Shown: piece after piece, positions 27,270-36,328 of the stretch
How the letters are laid out: every line of letters starts with the position of its first letter
Position numbering within the stretch: position 1 is the stretch's first letter
Source of the DNA: Halosimplex litoreum
GTDB lineage: Archaea > Halobacteriota > Halobacteria > Halobacteriales > Haloarculaceae
NCBI RefSeq assembly: GCF_016065055.1
Contig: NZ_CP065856.1
Span: 3,843,836-3,907,835 of the forward strand
Direction of reading: 5' to 3'
DNA: 64,000 nt
Made by a program: the position numbers and the translations under genes
The notes under the pieces: model-generated
The model's database searches: none
The model's input: the letters and a program-made list of their open reading frames with translations, nothing else
Told to the model about the DNA's origin: nothing

Positions 27270-27370
27270 ACGAGGGACTCTCCGGCCTAACGCCGTCGGC
27301 TACGGCGGCCGAGAGGATGGCTTCCCCTGTCGGAACCATTAATATCCGCGTCCCCGACCGAACAGGCGTA

Positions 27371-29731
27371 ATGACAGCCGACTCCGACGCAGCCTACCGC
27401 GATCCGGCGGTACCGATATCGCGGCGCATCGAGGATCTGCTCTCCCGAATGACGGTCGAAGAGAAAGCCGCGCAGCTCGGCTCGGTGAGCCCGAGCCGTG
27501 GTGTCGCGGACAACGCCGGCGAGGTCGACGAGGGCCAGGAACTCGTCGAGGACGGCGAACTCAACCGCGAGGTCGCAGAGGAACTGCTCGCCGAGGGGAT
27601 CGGCCACCTCACTCGCATCGGCGGCGAGGGCAGTCTCCCGCCGACGCAGGCCGCGTCGGTCACCAACGAGATCCAAGAGTACCTCGCCGAAGAGACGCGA
27701 CTCGGAATCCCCGCGATCCCACACGAGGAGTGTCTCAGCGGCTACATGGGCCCCGAGGGCACCACCTTCCCGCAGGGAATCGGCATGGCGAGTACCTGGG
27801 ACCCGGACCTGCTGGCGGCGGTCACCGACACGATCGGCGACCAGCTCGAGGCCATCGGCACCGCCCACGCGCTCTCGCCGGTGCTGGACGTCGCTCGGGA
27901 CCTGCGCTGGGGTCGCGTCGAGGAGACCTACGGCGAGGACCCGTACCTCGTCGCCGAGATGGCGACCGCTTACGTCGACGGCCTGCAGGGCGACTCCCCC
28001 GCCGACGGCATCTCCGCGACGCTGAAGCACTTCGTCGGCCACGCCGTCGGCGCGGGCGGGAAGAACCGCTCGTCGGTCGACCTGAGCCGGCGCACGCTCC
28101 GAGAGGTCCACATGTTCCCGTTCGAGGCGGCGATCCACGAGGGGAACGCGGAGTCGGTCATGAACGCATACCACGACATCGACGGCGTGCCCTGCGCGAA
28201 AGACGAGTGGCTGCTGACGGACGTGCTCCGCGGCGAGTGGGGCTTCGACGGCACCGTCGTCTCCGACTACTTCAGCGTCGACTTCCTCAAGGAGGAACAC
28301 GGCGTCGCCGCGACCCAGCAGGAGGCGGCCGTCTCGGCCGTCGAGGCCGGTGTCGACGTGGAACTGCCCAACACCGACTGCTACGAGTACCTCGCCGAGG
28401 CCGTCCGCGACGGCGACCTGGCCGAGGAGAGCCTCGACGAGTCGGTCCGCCGGGTCCTGCGCGCGAAGTTCGAGAAGGGGCTGTTCGACGACGCCACCGT
28501 CGACGTCGAGGCGGCGACCGACCCCTACGAGGACGAGGCGGCCGTCGGGCTGGCCCGCGAGGCCGCCCGCGACTCGCTGGTCGTCCTGAAAAACGAGAGC
28601 GACCTGCTGCCGCTCGACGAGGCCGATTCCGTCGCCGTGGTCGGTCCGAAGGCCGACGACAAGAAGGGGATGCTCGGCGACTACGCCTACGCCGCCCACT
28701 ACCCCGAGGAGGAGTACGAGTTCGAGGCCGACACGCCCCTGGCCGCCATCGAGAACCGCGTCGACGCCGACGTGAACTACGCTCAGGGCTGTACGGCCAC
28801 GGGCAACTCCACCGACAAGATCGGCCGCGCCGTCGAGGCCGCCGAGAACGCCGACGTGGCGCTGGCGTTCGTCGGCGCCCGCTCGGCCGTCGACTTCTCC
28901 GACGCCGAGGGCGTGAAGGCCGAACAGCCGATGGTCCCGACCAGCGGCGAGGGCTGTGACGTAACCGACCTCGGGCTACCCGGCGTCCAGAACGAGCTCG
29001 TCGCGCAGGTCGAGGAGACGGACACCCCCGTGGTGATCGTCCTCGTCAGCGGCAAGCCCCACGCGATCCCCGACATCGACGCGGGCGCCGACGCGGTCGT
29101 CCAGGCGTGGCTCCCTGGCGAAGAAGCAGGCAACGCCGTCGTCGACGTGGTCTTCGAGGGCCACGACTCGGGCGGCCACCTCCCCATCTCGATGCCCAAG
29201 TCCGTCGGCCAGCTGCCGGTCCACTACAGCCGCAAGCCCAACACCTACAGCGAGGACTACGTCTACGACGACGCCCAGCCGGTGTACCCGTTCGGCCACG
29301 GCCTGAGCTACGCCGAGTTCGAGTACTCCGACCTCGATCTGTCGGACGTGGACGTCGACCCCTCCGGGACGTTCTCCGCGAGCGTCACGGTCGAGAACAC
29401 CGCCGACCGCGACGGGAGCGACGTGGTTCAGCTGTACGTCTCCGCCGAGAACCCCGACCTGGCCCGCCCGGTCCAGGAGCTCGTCGGCTTCCGCCGCGTC
29501 GAACTCGACGCTGGCGAGTCGACCGAGATCACCTTCGACCTGGCCGCCAGCCAGCTCGCCTACCACGACCGCAACGAGAATCTCGCCGTCGAGGCCGGCG
29601 ACTACGAACTCCGCGTCGGCCACTCCTCCGAGGAGATCGCCGAGTCCGCCCGCCTCTCGGTGACCGACACGAAACAGGTCCCGCGAACCAGCCGCCGGTA
29701 CTTCACCGAGACGAGCCTCGACCAGGCCTGA
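27371..29731 (+). CDS. GH3 glycoside hydrolase, probable beta-xylosidase
   Basis: A 786-residue enzyme with the usual GH3 order: an N-terminal TIM barrel (about 20-320) with the KHFVGH motif (219-224) and nucleophile D299 in VVSDY, an alpha/beta sandwich (about 365-600), and a C-terminal fibronectin-like domain (about 665-760). It has no signal peptide, so it probably releases xylose from imported xylo-oligosaccharides in the cytoplasm. The ATG at 27371 is preferred because TTAATAT at about 27346-27352 lies near 25 nt upstream, suiting a leaderless mRNA; an in-frame ATG at 27317 lies upstream of that TATA box. Family alone does not separate beta-xylosidase from beta-glucosidase; the locus favours xylose. 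Confidence 0.88.
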   Translation: MTADSDAAYRDPAVPISRRIEDLLSRMTVEEKAAQLGSVSPSRGVADNAGEVDEGQELVEDGELNREVAEELLAEGIGHLTRIGGEGSLPPTQAASVTNEIQEYLAEETRLGIPAIPHEECLSGYMGPEGTTFPQGIGMASTWDPDLLAAVTDTIGDQLEAIGTAHALSPVLDVARDLRWGRVEETYGEDPYLVAEMATAYVDGLQGDSPADGISATLKHFVGHAVGAGGKNRSSVDLSRRTLREVHMFPFEAAIHEGNAESVMNAYHDIDGVPCAKDEWLLTDVLRGEWGFDGTVVSDYFSVDFLKEEHGVAATQQEAAVSAVEAGVDVELPNTDCYEYLAEAVRDGDLAEESLDESVRRVLRAKFEKGLFDDATVDVEAATDPYEDEAAVGLAREAARDSLVVLKNESDLLPLDEADSVAVVGPKADDKKGMLGDYAYAAHYPEEEYEFEADTPLAAIENRVDADVNYAQGCTATGNSTDKIGRAVEAAENADVALAFVGARSAVDFSDAEGVKAEQPMVPTSGEGCDVTDLGLPGVQNELVAQVEETDTPVVIVLVSGKPHAIPDIDAGADAVVQAWLPGEEAGNAVVDVVFEGHDSGGHLPISMPKSVGQLPVHYSRKPNTYSEDYVYDDAQPVYPFGHGLSYAEFEYSDLDLSDVDVDPSGTFSASVTVENTADRDGSDVVQLYVSAENPDLARPVQELVGFRRVELDAGESTEITFDLAASQLAYHDRNENLAVEAGDYELRVGHSSEEIAESARLSVTDTKQVPRTSRRYFTETSLDQA

Positions 29732-30036
29732 CCGTCGCGGCTCGACCCCCCTATCGTTCAGTATCGTACGTGATATAGCGTTCCCGTTCTCGTGGCTTCG
29801 CCAATTGAAGCCTCGCGCGCACGCGCGAAGGGTAGGAGGCAATGCAGTGGGGGAGCGCGACCGATCACGAGGACAGTTCTCATGGATGATATCGGAGGGT
29901 GACCGGTACCGGAGGGGGTAACGAGCGCTCCCGGCGGAGGCGGCGGGCCTCCGTCGGGTCGACCCGGCGAGACCGCACGAGCCCGCCTCTCGCCGGTGTG
30001 GCAACCCTTTTCGGGACCGCCCGACAACGGGGGAGC
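29732..30036. other. Intergenic region after the GH3 gene
   Basis: About 300 bp with no recognisable gene. There is a GC-rich inverted stretch near 29810-29835 (CTCGCGCGCACGCGCGA), which could be a transcript end of the GH3 gene or part of a structured RNA. A weak TATA-like CCCTTTTC at about 30005 precedes the mini-ORF at 30037. Confidence 0.4.
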
Positions 30037-30078
30037 ATGGTTCGGGCGCCCGTCGTCGACGGAGGGATCCGATCGTGA
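30037..30078 (+). CDS. Candidate 13-residue upstream ORF overlapping a GTG start
   Basis: The frame MVRAPVVDGGIRS ends with a TGA that overlaps the GTG start of the next gene (GTGA at 30075-30078). The ribosome-binding sequence of that gene (GGAGGG, 30060-30065) lies inside the frame, and a TATA-like element is roughly 27-30 nt before this ATG. The layout matches the short frames at 1713 and 55303. Translation is inferred only. Confidence 0.35.
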   Translation: MVRAPVVDGGIRS

Positions 30079-30323
30079 GCGAGCAGGCCGACGAGCAGAC
30101 GGGCCGCGAGGCGGCCGCCGAAGCGCTGTGTGAGGAGAAACGGAAGGTCCTGGGCGTGTTCACGATCGCGGTCGTGTTCCTGCTCATCCAGCTCCCCTAT
30201 CTGGTCGTCACCGACGCGGACTCGTCGCTGTTCGTCGTGTCCGTGTTGAACGTCGTCGGGAGCGGCGCGTTCGTCCTCCTCAGTGGGAGCGTCCTCTGGT
30301 TCTGCCGACAGCGTGCGGTCTGA
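30075..30323 (+). CDS. Small two-helix membrane protein, unknown function
   Basis: An 82-residue protein that I do not recognise. A charged head (1-23) is followed by two hydrophobic segments (about 26-45 and 51-76) and a short basic end (CRQRAV), giving a hairpin in the membrane. It starts at GTG with a good Shine-Dalgarno sequence, GGAGGG, 9 nt upstream. It stands alone between the GH3 gene and a convergent membrane-protein gene, so the context gives no function. Confidence 0.6.
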   Translation: MSEQADEQTGREAAAEALCEEKRKVLGVFTIAVVFLLIQLPYLVVTDADSSLFVVSVLNVVGSGAFVLLSGSVLWFCRQRAV

Positions 30324-30434
30324 GGCGGCCGGCGAGGAGTGGCCGGGACGGTGCTACGTTTCACGGATCGGCGGTGCGACTCACGGTTCGGTGGCTGCGG
30401 ACCGGGAGACCGAGGGGAAAAGGTCGCGAGCGGT

Positions 30435-30812
30435 TCAGGCCGACGTCGTCGCGCGGGCGTAGAGTTTGTTCGCGAGCAAGAATCCGTAGACCGTCGCCCC
30501 GAGGACAATGAGCGTCACGCCGAAGATGCCAAGCATCGCGGCGAAGACTTTGTGCGCCAGAACGACCCCGGAGACCTGCCCGAAGGTCTGGACCGACTCG
30601 GGGATCCCGTTCATCAGCGAGATCGGACCGGCGTCGCCGGCGATGACGATCGCTGGGGTCCCGTTGACGAGGGTGGCGCCGAGTGCGATACAGATCACAC
30701 CCACGACGATGACCATCAGCGAGATGTTCCCGACCATGAAGTAGTACAGCGCCAACGCGTACGCTCGGATACCGTCCGCTTCCTGTCCGGCTCGTTCGAG
30801 TTCCTGTCTCAT
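30435..30812 (-). CDS. Integral membrane protein, unknown function
   Basis: A 125-residue protein with three hydrophobic segments (about 20-50, 58-75 and 85-118 from the chosen start), Gly- and Ala-rich, with a charged N-terminus (MRQELERAGQEADG). No family is recognised. The ATG at 30812 is taken because a TATA-like TTCAAATAG on the minus strand lies about 25 nt upstream; an in-frame ATG at 30830 would add six residues. It ends toward the small membrane protein and is divergent from the solute-binding protein gene, with which it could share regulation. Confidence 0.6.
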   Translation of the reverse strand: MRQELERAGQEADGIRAYALALYYFMVGNISLMVIVVGVICIALGATLVNGTPAIVIAGDAGPISLMNGIPESVQTFGQVSGVVLAHKVFAAMLGIFGVTLIVLGATVYGFLLANKLYARATTSA

Positions 30813-30950
30813 TGCGATAGAGTGTTTCACACACCTATTTGAAGGTTGCGCTTGCGGGAGCGGCCTCGGTGGCCCCCGCCGTCAGATACGTCGCTCACTC
30901 GGTATGAAATAATCAGGAAGTTTTATATAGAGCTGGCAGAAGGTAGAGGT

Positions 30951-33107
30951 ATGCGGAAGCCTGACAGCATCCGTGACAAGGAGTTATCGCGACGCCAGTA
31001 CGCGCAGATACTGGCTGGAATGGGAGCCGCGGGCATGGCGGGTTGTGGGAGCAACGGTGGATCCACGGCCACGCCGGGTTCGGGGAGCACGCCGACGCCG
31101 ACCCCGAGCGGCGACGGCGGCGACATGGGCGACGGTGGTGACGGTGAGACCGAAACCGAAGCCGACACCGCGACCGCGACCGCCGCGGAGCCGGTGACCC
31201 GCCAGGTCAACTACGCCGTGGCGAACTCGCCGGACGTGTTCAACTGGAACCCGTGGACGCCCCAGGACAACACCATCGGCGACCTGTGGATGTCCGACCT
31301 GCACGGGCTCCGGAACGTCCACACCACGCAGAGTTCCTACAGCGGGACGACGATCCCCACGCCGCACAAGCCCGACCACGAGGAGATCGAGATCATGACG
31401 TGGATCTCGGGCTTCGAGGTCGAACCGCCCTACGACTGGTACGACCACCACGACGACCGCGCCCGATACTGGAACGGCGACCCCTACGACGCGGTCGCCC
31501 GCGAGGCGCACAACCACGTGAACTTCTTCCAGCAGGGGAACAAGTTCAGCGAGGGCGTGACGTTCAACCAGCGCGCCGAGGACCAGTGGACCCACCACTA
31601 CTGGCAGAACAAGGGCGACGTCCCCGAGCAGGACCCCGACCCGACGGCACGGGTCGTGCTGCGCTCGAACGCGGGCCCCGTCGACGGTGACCCGCCGATC
31701 CACCCCGACTTCACCACCCCCTACCGGGAGCAGTACCGCGACGCGGCGAACGCGGACGCGGTCAGTTCGATCACGGACGAGCTCGTCAGCGACCGGATCA
31801 GCCTCGACCGCATGGCCGCGAACGGCGGCACCGACGAGATGCTCGCCGGGTCCGGTCCCTACATGCTGGAGTCGATGGACGACGTCGGCTCCGAGCGGGT
31901 CATCCTCCGGCTCAACGAGGACCACCCCAACGCCGAGAACACGAACGTCGAGCGGCTCGCGCTCTACTGGGCCGAGGGCGACCGGCGCCAGACGCTCGTC
32001 AACGAGGGTGTGCTCGACGTCGACTCCGGCGCCGTCACCGACAGCGGGGCCACTACCCGCGAGACGCTGCCGGACCACGTCCAGGAGTTCACCCGCTGGC
32101 TGCGCGCTACGGGTGGCGACGTCTGGAAGCTCAACTGGCAGAACGAACACCTCCAGAACCTCTGGGTGCGCCGTGCACTCATCGAGGCCATCGACTGGAA
32201 CGCCGTCTCCGCAAACGGGTGGGGCGAGGACGCCTCGCAGGTCACCCAGCACGACACCTTCCTGCTGGACGCCCAGTCCGAGAGCACGTTCTCCGAGGAC
32301 TTCCTCGACCAGCTGCACCACTACTCGCGTTCCTCGAACGTCGAGAACGCGAACCGGTACATGCAGCGGGCGGGCTACAGCAAGCAGGGCGGCCAGTGGG
32401 TCGACCCCAACGGCAACCCCGCGTCGATCGACCTCTCCTCGCGTTCGGGCAGCCCCGCCAACGTGCAGGGCGCCCAGACCATCCGCGCCAACCTCGCCAA
32501 CTGGGGCTTCGGCGTGAACTTCACCACGATGGGCTGGAACAACTGGTCGACCTCGATCGACCCGAACGAGGGACTCAACTACGACTCCACGATGTTCTGG
32601 CACGGCGACCCGTACGTGTTCCAGTACTACCACGACCGCGGCGCGTGGTGGGACGAAGCGCTCGTCGCCGGCAGTCCGACCGGCAGCCCGTTCAACGCCG
32701 ACCCCGAGGACGAGATGGACACGCAGGGCAAGCCGGTCGTCCAGCAGGTGCCCGACGAGCCGGGCGCCTTCGAGGCCCCGGACGAGGCCGGCAAGTCGCC
32801 GGATCTCGACAACGCGACCGAAGTCAACCTCGTCGAGACCGTCAACGCGATCCGCGAACCGGGCAACTCCGAGGAAGAGCAACAGGAGCTCTACCGGACC
32901 TGCGCGAAGTACTACAACTTCTACGTCCCGCACTTCGTGTTCCATCAGTACCTGATGGGTTCCTACGGCGACGTGCGCGACTTCGACTGGCCGGACCCGT
33001 CGGCCCGAGCGTTCGACTACGAGCGCTCGTTCGGTATCGAGGACGTGCTCGTGCTCGGCGGCATCACGCAGGCCAGCACGGACACCGAGTTCGAGCCGCC
33101 GCAGTAA
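30951..33107 (+). CDS. ABC transporter substrate-binding lipoprotein, family 5 (Dpp/Opp type)
   Basis: A 718-residue extracellular solute receptor. R14-R15 and lipobox MAGC (C32) mark a Tat lipoprotein, followed by a Thr/Pro/Asp-rich spacer (to about 80). The mature part has the layout of family-5 solute-binding proteins, with the central LVNEGVLDVDSGAV segment and the WVDPNGNPASIDL region typical of the second lobe. It is longer than bacterial DppA/OppA (about 510-540). TTTTATATAG at 30921-30930 sits about 25 nt before the ATG, so transcription is strong-looking and leaderless. The matching permeases and ATPases start at 40824. In this setting xylo-oligosaccharides or aldouronic acids are more likely ligands than peptides. 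Confidence 0.85.
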   Translation: MRKPDSIRDKELSRRQYAQILAGMGAAGMAGCGSNGGSTATPGSGSTPTPTPSGDGGDMGDGGDGETETEADTATATAAEPVTRQVNYAVANSPDVFNWNPWTPQDNTIGDLWMSDLHGLRNVHTTQSSYSGTTIPTPHKPDHEEIEIMTWISGFEVEPPYDWYDHHDDRARYWNGDPYDAVAREAHNHVNFFQQGNKFSEGVTFNQRAEDQWTHHYWQNKGDVPEQDPDPTARVVLRSNAGPVDGDPPIHPDFTTPYREQYRDAANADAVSSITDELVSDRISLDRMAANGGTDEMLAGSGPYMLESMDDVGSERVILRLNEDHPNAENTNVERLALYWAEGDRRQTLVNEGVLDVDSGAVTDSGATTRETLPDHVQEFTRWLRATGGDVWKLNWQNEHLQNLWVRRALIEAIDWNAVSANGWGEDASQVTQHDTFLLDAQSESTFSEDFLDQLHHYSRSSNVENANRYMQRAGYSKQGGQWVDPNGNPASIDLSSRSGSPANVQGAQTIRANLANWGFGVNFTTMGWNNWSTSIDPNEGLNYDSTMFWHGDPYVFQYYHDRGAWWDEALVAGSPTGSPFNADPEDEMDTQGKPVVQQVPDEPGAFEAPDEAGKSPDLDNATEVNLVETVNAIREPGNSEEEQQELYRTCAKYYNFYVPHFVFHQYLMGSYGDVRDFDWPDPSARAFDYERSFGIEDVLVLGGITQASTDTEFEPPQ

Positions 33108-33295
33108 GCGGCTGACCAACGCATCGAACGCCGACCACCCGGGCCGTCCGGGTCGACGCTTTTCGCCGTTCGTCGTGAGCCGACGAGCGTCGCGACTCCG
33201 CGTGAGTCGCCCCACTCCGTCGAACGGCAGTGCTCCACGTGTGGTCGTGCCGCGGCGCTCGCGGTTTCGCGTCGTCGGAGCGGCCGCGACCGGCG

Positions 33296-35110
33296 CTACT
33301 CCTCGGTCGTCGGCCGTATCATACCGTGTTTCAGCATGTGAAACACGGGCTGACCGGCGGGGCCGGCGGTCCCGTATTCGGGGGCCGCGTCGTAGGACGG
33401 CCACTCGAAGTCGCGGGTGTTGCCCCAGAGGCCGTCGACGGTGGTCCCGAGGTAGACGTCGGGGAGGGCGTCGTTCCACCAAGTCGCGAACGTGGTGATC
33501 GCGTCGACGGTCGTCTCCCGGTCGCTCGGCCCTTCGATCGTCCGCCAGAGCTCGCGGAGGTCGACCGTCCGGCGCTCCCCCGCTGGGGCGTCGACTGCGC
33601 CCGGCTGCCGGGGGACCGAGACCTCGACGGGCTTGCCGCGGCTCCCGGCGTCGGCGTCCGGGCCGGTGGCGCCGTACCCGATCGAGGTCGATCCGTCGCT
33701 GGCCAGGTCGTAGACGCTGTAGGGATCGCCGTCGAAGTTCCAGAGCGTGACGTCGTGGGTGTGGTTCGAGACGGCGGCGTAGACGTTGCTGTTGGTGAGC
33801 CGGTCGGTCTCGACGTCGAAGCCGAACTGCGAGAGGCTCGACGCGACGACCTCCGCCCCGGAGACGAAGTCCGACCACACCGGCGTCGCGAGGCTGAGCG
33901 ACGGCTGCTCGCCGTCCGGGCCGCGCCAGTCTCCGTTCCCGTCGCGGCTGTAGCCCGCCTCGCGCATGTACTCGGCAGCGGTCTCCTCGTCGGCCTCGAC
34001 GGGGTAGCGGTGGAGTCGCTCGCGGACCTCCTCGGGGAGCCACCGGCGGGCGGCGGGCGCGGAGAGGCCGGTCTGGCGGACGGTCGGCTCGCCCCAGTCG
34101 GTCACGTCGACCACCTGGTCGACCGGGATCACCGACAGGACGGCTCGCCGGACCGGGCGGCGACCGAGGTGTGGGTCCCGCCAGTCGAGGACGAGCTTCG
34201 TCCCCGAGTTCGTCGGGTAGCGGGCGAGCTCTTCGAGGTTCTCCGGCGGGGTCCCGCGCTCGTCGTCGAGCCGGCCGGTGCCGCCGTCGAGCCACCCCTT
34301 GCTGACGAGGTTCTCGATCGAGACCGACTGGACGACGGGGAACCACAGGCGTGGGACGGCGACCTCGTCGGCGCGGGGGTGGTCCTCGTAGCGCTCCAGC
34401 ATCAGCCGGTTGATCGACACCTCGACCAGCTCGAAGGGACCACAGCCCAGCCCCTCGTCGGCGACCGTCTCCAGCCCGGGGCTGTCCGTGCGGAGGTCGG
34501 CGGCGACCTCCCCGCGGCGCTCGTCGGTCCCGGCGTCGCGGAACCGGTCGAGCCAGGGTTCGTAGCGGTCGGCGCGCGTTCTGACGGCACCGCCCGCGGC
34601 AGTCGAGAGCGCGAGCGGTCGGTCGAGCGGCCGCTCGAAGCGATAGCGGAGCCGCCTGTCGTCGAGGCGTTCGACCTCGTAGCTTCGGCCGCCGCTCACG
34701 AACGACCCGATGCGCTCCTCGATCCACGCGTCCCGGGCCGTGACGGGGTCGCCCGACCACCACGTGTACCCGTCGGCGTACGCGACCGTCGCGGTGTCGC
34801 CGTCGGTCTCGAAGGAGTCGATCACGTCGCCGAGTCGGCGCTCGCCGCCGGGGGTAGTGTAGGACTCGGCCTCGAAGAGGATCGAGTAGAACGCCGCCGG
34901 GTCCGAGGAGGACCACGGTCCGACGTGGACGTTCTCGGGGACGTATGGGAACTGGAACCCGAACACTTGCGGCGAGTCGACGATCTCGTTCGGGCCGGAA
35001 CAGCCGGCCATCGACCCGGCGACCCCGGCGGCGACCGCGGCGAGATACCGCCGCCGAGTCGTGCCGTCGACCGGGTCGTCGCCCGCCCGTCCCGCGGAAC
35101 CAGGATCCAT
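33296..35110 (-). CDS. Second family-5 ABC transporter substrate-binding lipoprotein
   Basis: A 604-residue paralogue of the gene at 30951 on the opposite strand. A twin-arginine head (TTRRRYL, from residue 17) with lipobox MAGC (C37) indicates Tat export and lipid anchoring. The two share the lobe pattern, a VENLVSKGWLDGGTG-like central segment (here ENLVSKGWLDGG) and a similar C-terminus (GNTRDFEWPSYD here, GDVRDFDWPDPS there). It converges on the first binding-protein gene and diverges from the DUF4129 gene. It probably serves the same transporter with another ligand, but no separate permeases accompany it. The start at 35110 gives the proper Tat spacing; the longer frame does not. Confidence 0.82.
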   Translation of the reverse strand: MDPGSAGRAGDDPVDGTTRRRYLAAVAAGVAGSMAGCSGPNEIVDSPQVFGFQFPYVPENVHVGPWSSSDPAAFYSILFEAESYTTPGGERRLGDVIDSFETDGDTATVAYADGYTWWSGDPVTARDAWIEERIGSFVSGGRSYEVERLDDRRLRYRFERPLDRPLALSTAAGGAVRTRADRYEPWLDRFRDAGTDERRGEVAADLRTDSPGLETVADEGLGCGPFELVEVSINRLMLERYEDHPRADEVAVPRLWFPVVQSVSIENLVSKGWLDGGTGRLDDERGTPPENLEELARYPTNSGTKLVLDWRDPHLGRRPVRRAVLSVIPVDQVVDVTDWGEPTVRQTGLSAPAARRWLPEEVRERLHRYPVEADEETAAEYMREAGYSRDGNGDWRGPDGEQPSLSLATPVWSDFVSGAEVVASSLSQFGFDVETDRLTNSNVYAAVSNHTHDVTLWNFDGDPYSVYDLASDGSTSIGYGATGPDADAGSRGKPVEVSVPRQPGAVDAPAGERRTVDLRELWRTIEGPSDRETTVDAITTFATWWNDALPDVYLGTTVDGLWGNTRDFEWPSYDAAPEYGTAGPAGQPVFHMLKHGMIRPTTEE

Positions 35111-35335
35111 CGCCGCGAGGTTATGGACGACCCGACTTAAGACCTCCGGGGACGGGCCCGTCGGCGGGCGGGACCGCCGACGACGGCTCGACGCGACGGC
35201 GGAGACGGCCCCGAGTGCGAACGGTTCTCGCGCGCGCCGACCGCGCGGGGTCAGGTCACCGCTACCCAGCGGATCGGCGAACGGGCTCCCCGCCAAGCGG
35301 AAAAGACATATAGGGTCGATCGTACAAATCGTAGT

Positions 35336-36328
35336 ATGGATGATTATGTGTCACAGGAAGCCCTGCGGTTCGTCGTGATCGGGCTCGTGGCGATGGCGGC
35401 CATCGCCGTGGGCGCCGCGACCATCACGGCGACCGTCGACACGGGGGCGACCGGTGGCGGGCAGGGTCCGGTGGAAGACCCGAACGAACAACAGCAGAAC
35501 CGGGGCGGCGGCGGAAGCGGAGACGGCCCCGGCGGGGGTGACGGGTTCAACCGAAGCGGGAGCAGTTCCGGCGGGGATCAGGTTCAGTTCACTACCTGTG
35601 TCGAACCGCTGACGACGTGGTACGGCGGGCTGGCGTACTTCGGCGCCGCCGCGATGCTCGTCTTCCTTATCAAGCGCCGGTACTCCTTCGGCGCCGCGTT
35701 CCTCGGGCTGTACGCGCTCGCGCCGCCGGTGCTGCTGGCGTACTTCCTGGGGACCGACTGCGCGACCGTCGGCGGTCCCGGACTGGGTAACGGCACCGTC
35801 TCCAGTGCAGCCAACGCCTCGTCGTCGCCGGTCGCGTCGGTGGACGTGCCGCCGGCGGCCATCCTCGGCGTCTTCGGCGTCGTGCTCGTCGCGACGGCCG
35901 CGGTCCTGTTCCGCGCGTCGGGCGACCAGGGGATCACCACCATGGAAGAGGAGGCGGCCGACGAGGGCGAGGGCGCCGACGTGATGGACCTCGCCCAGGC
36001 CGCGGGTCGCGCGGCCGACCGCCTCGAAGAGCACAACGCCGACGTGGACAACGAGGTCTACCGCGCGTGGTGGGAGATGACGAGCATGCTCGACGTGCCC
36101 AACCCCGACAGCGCGACGCCCGGCGAGTTCGCCGAGGCGGCCGTCGACGTGGGCCTATGCGAAGACGACGTCGGAGAGCTGACCCGGCTGTTCGAGGAGG
36201 TCCGCTACGGCAAGCGCGACGCCGAGAGCCGCGAGGACCTCGCTATCGACGTGTTCCGCAACATCGAGGACGAGTACGGCGGGTCGACCCGCTCGTCGGT
36301 CGGACGGGAGGGCGACGATGGATATTGA
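35336..36328 (+). CDS. DUF4129-type membrane protein
   Basis: A 330-residue protein with an N-terminal membrane segment (about 10-31), an extracytoplasmic Gly/Ser/Asn-rich loop (about 38-82), further hydrophobic segments (about 95-113, 117-137 and 175-195) and a cytoplasmic helical domain (about 215-315) with the YRAWWEM and TPGEFAEAAVDVGL motifs of DUF4129 proteins. Such proteins usually accompany DUF58 and MoxR-type ATPase genes. It overlaps the DUF58 gene by 11 bp, so the two are co-translated. A TATA-like CATATAGG at about 35307-35314 lies some 25 nt before the ATG. Confidence 0.78.
   Translation: MDDYVSQEALRFVVIGLVAMAAIAVGAATITATVDTGATGGGQGPVEDPNEQQQNRGGGGSGDGPGGGDGFNRSGSSSGGDQVQFTTCVEPLTTWYGGLAYFGAAAMLVFLIKRRYSFGAAFLGLYALAPPVLLAYFLGTDCATVGGPGLGNGTVSSAANASSSPVASVDVPPAAILGVFGVVLVATAAVLFRASGDQGITTMEEEAADEGEGADVMDLAQAAGRAADRLEEHNADVDNEVYRAWWEMTSMLDVPNPDSATPGEFAEAAVDVGLCEDDVGELTRLFEEVRYGKRDAESREDLAIDVFRNIEDEYGGSTRSSVGREGDDGY

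Noticed and set aside
13018-29731. Transposition as the origin of the tandem xylanase genes
   Set aside because: No transposase, terminal inverted repeats or target duplications were seen around the genes. Unequal recombination explains the tandem copies as well.
30984-34916. Very long minus-strand frame (1310 codons) and similar ones such as 43028-47278
   Set aside because: They lie opposite real genes, are rich in Arg, Val and Gly, and match no family. In DNA with very high GC at third positions the opposite frame often stays open.
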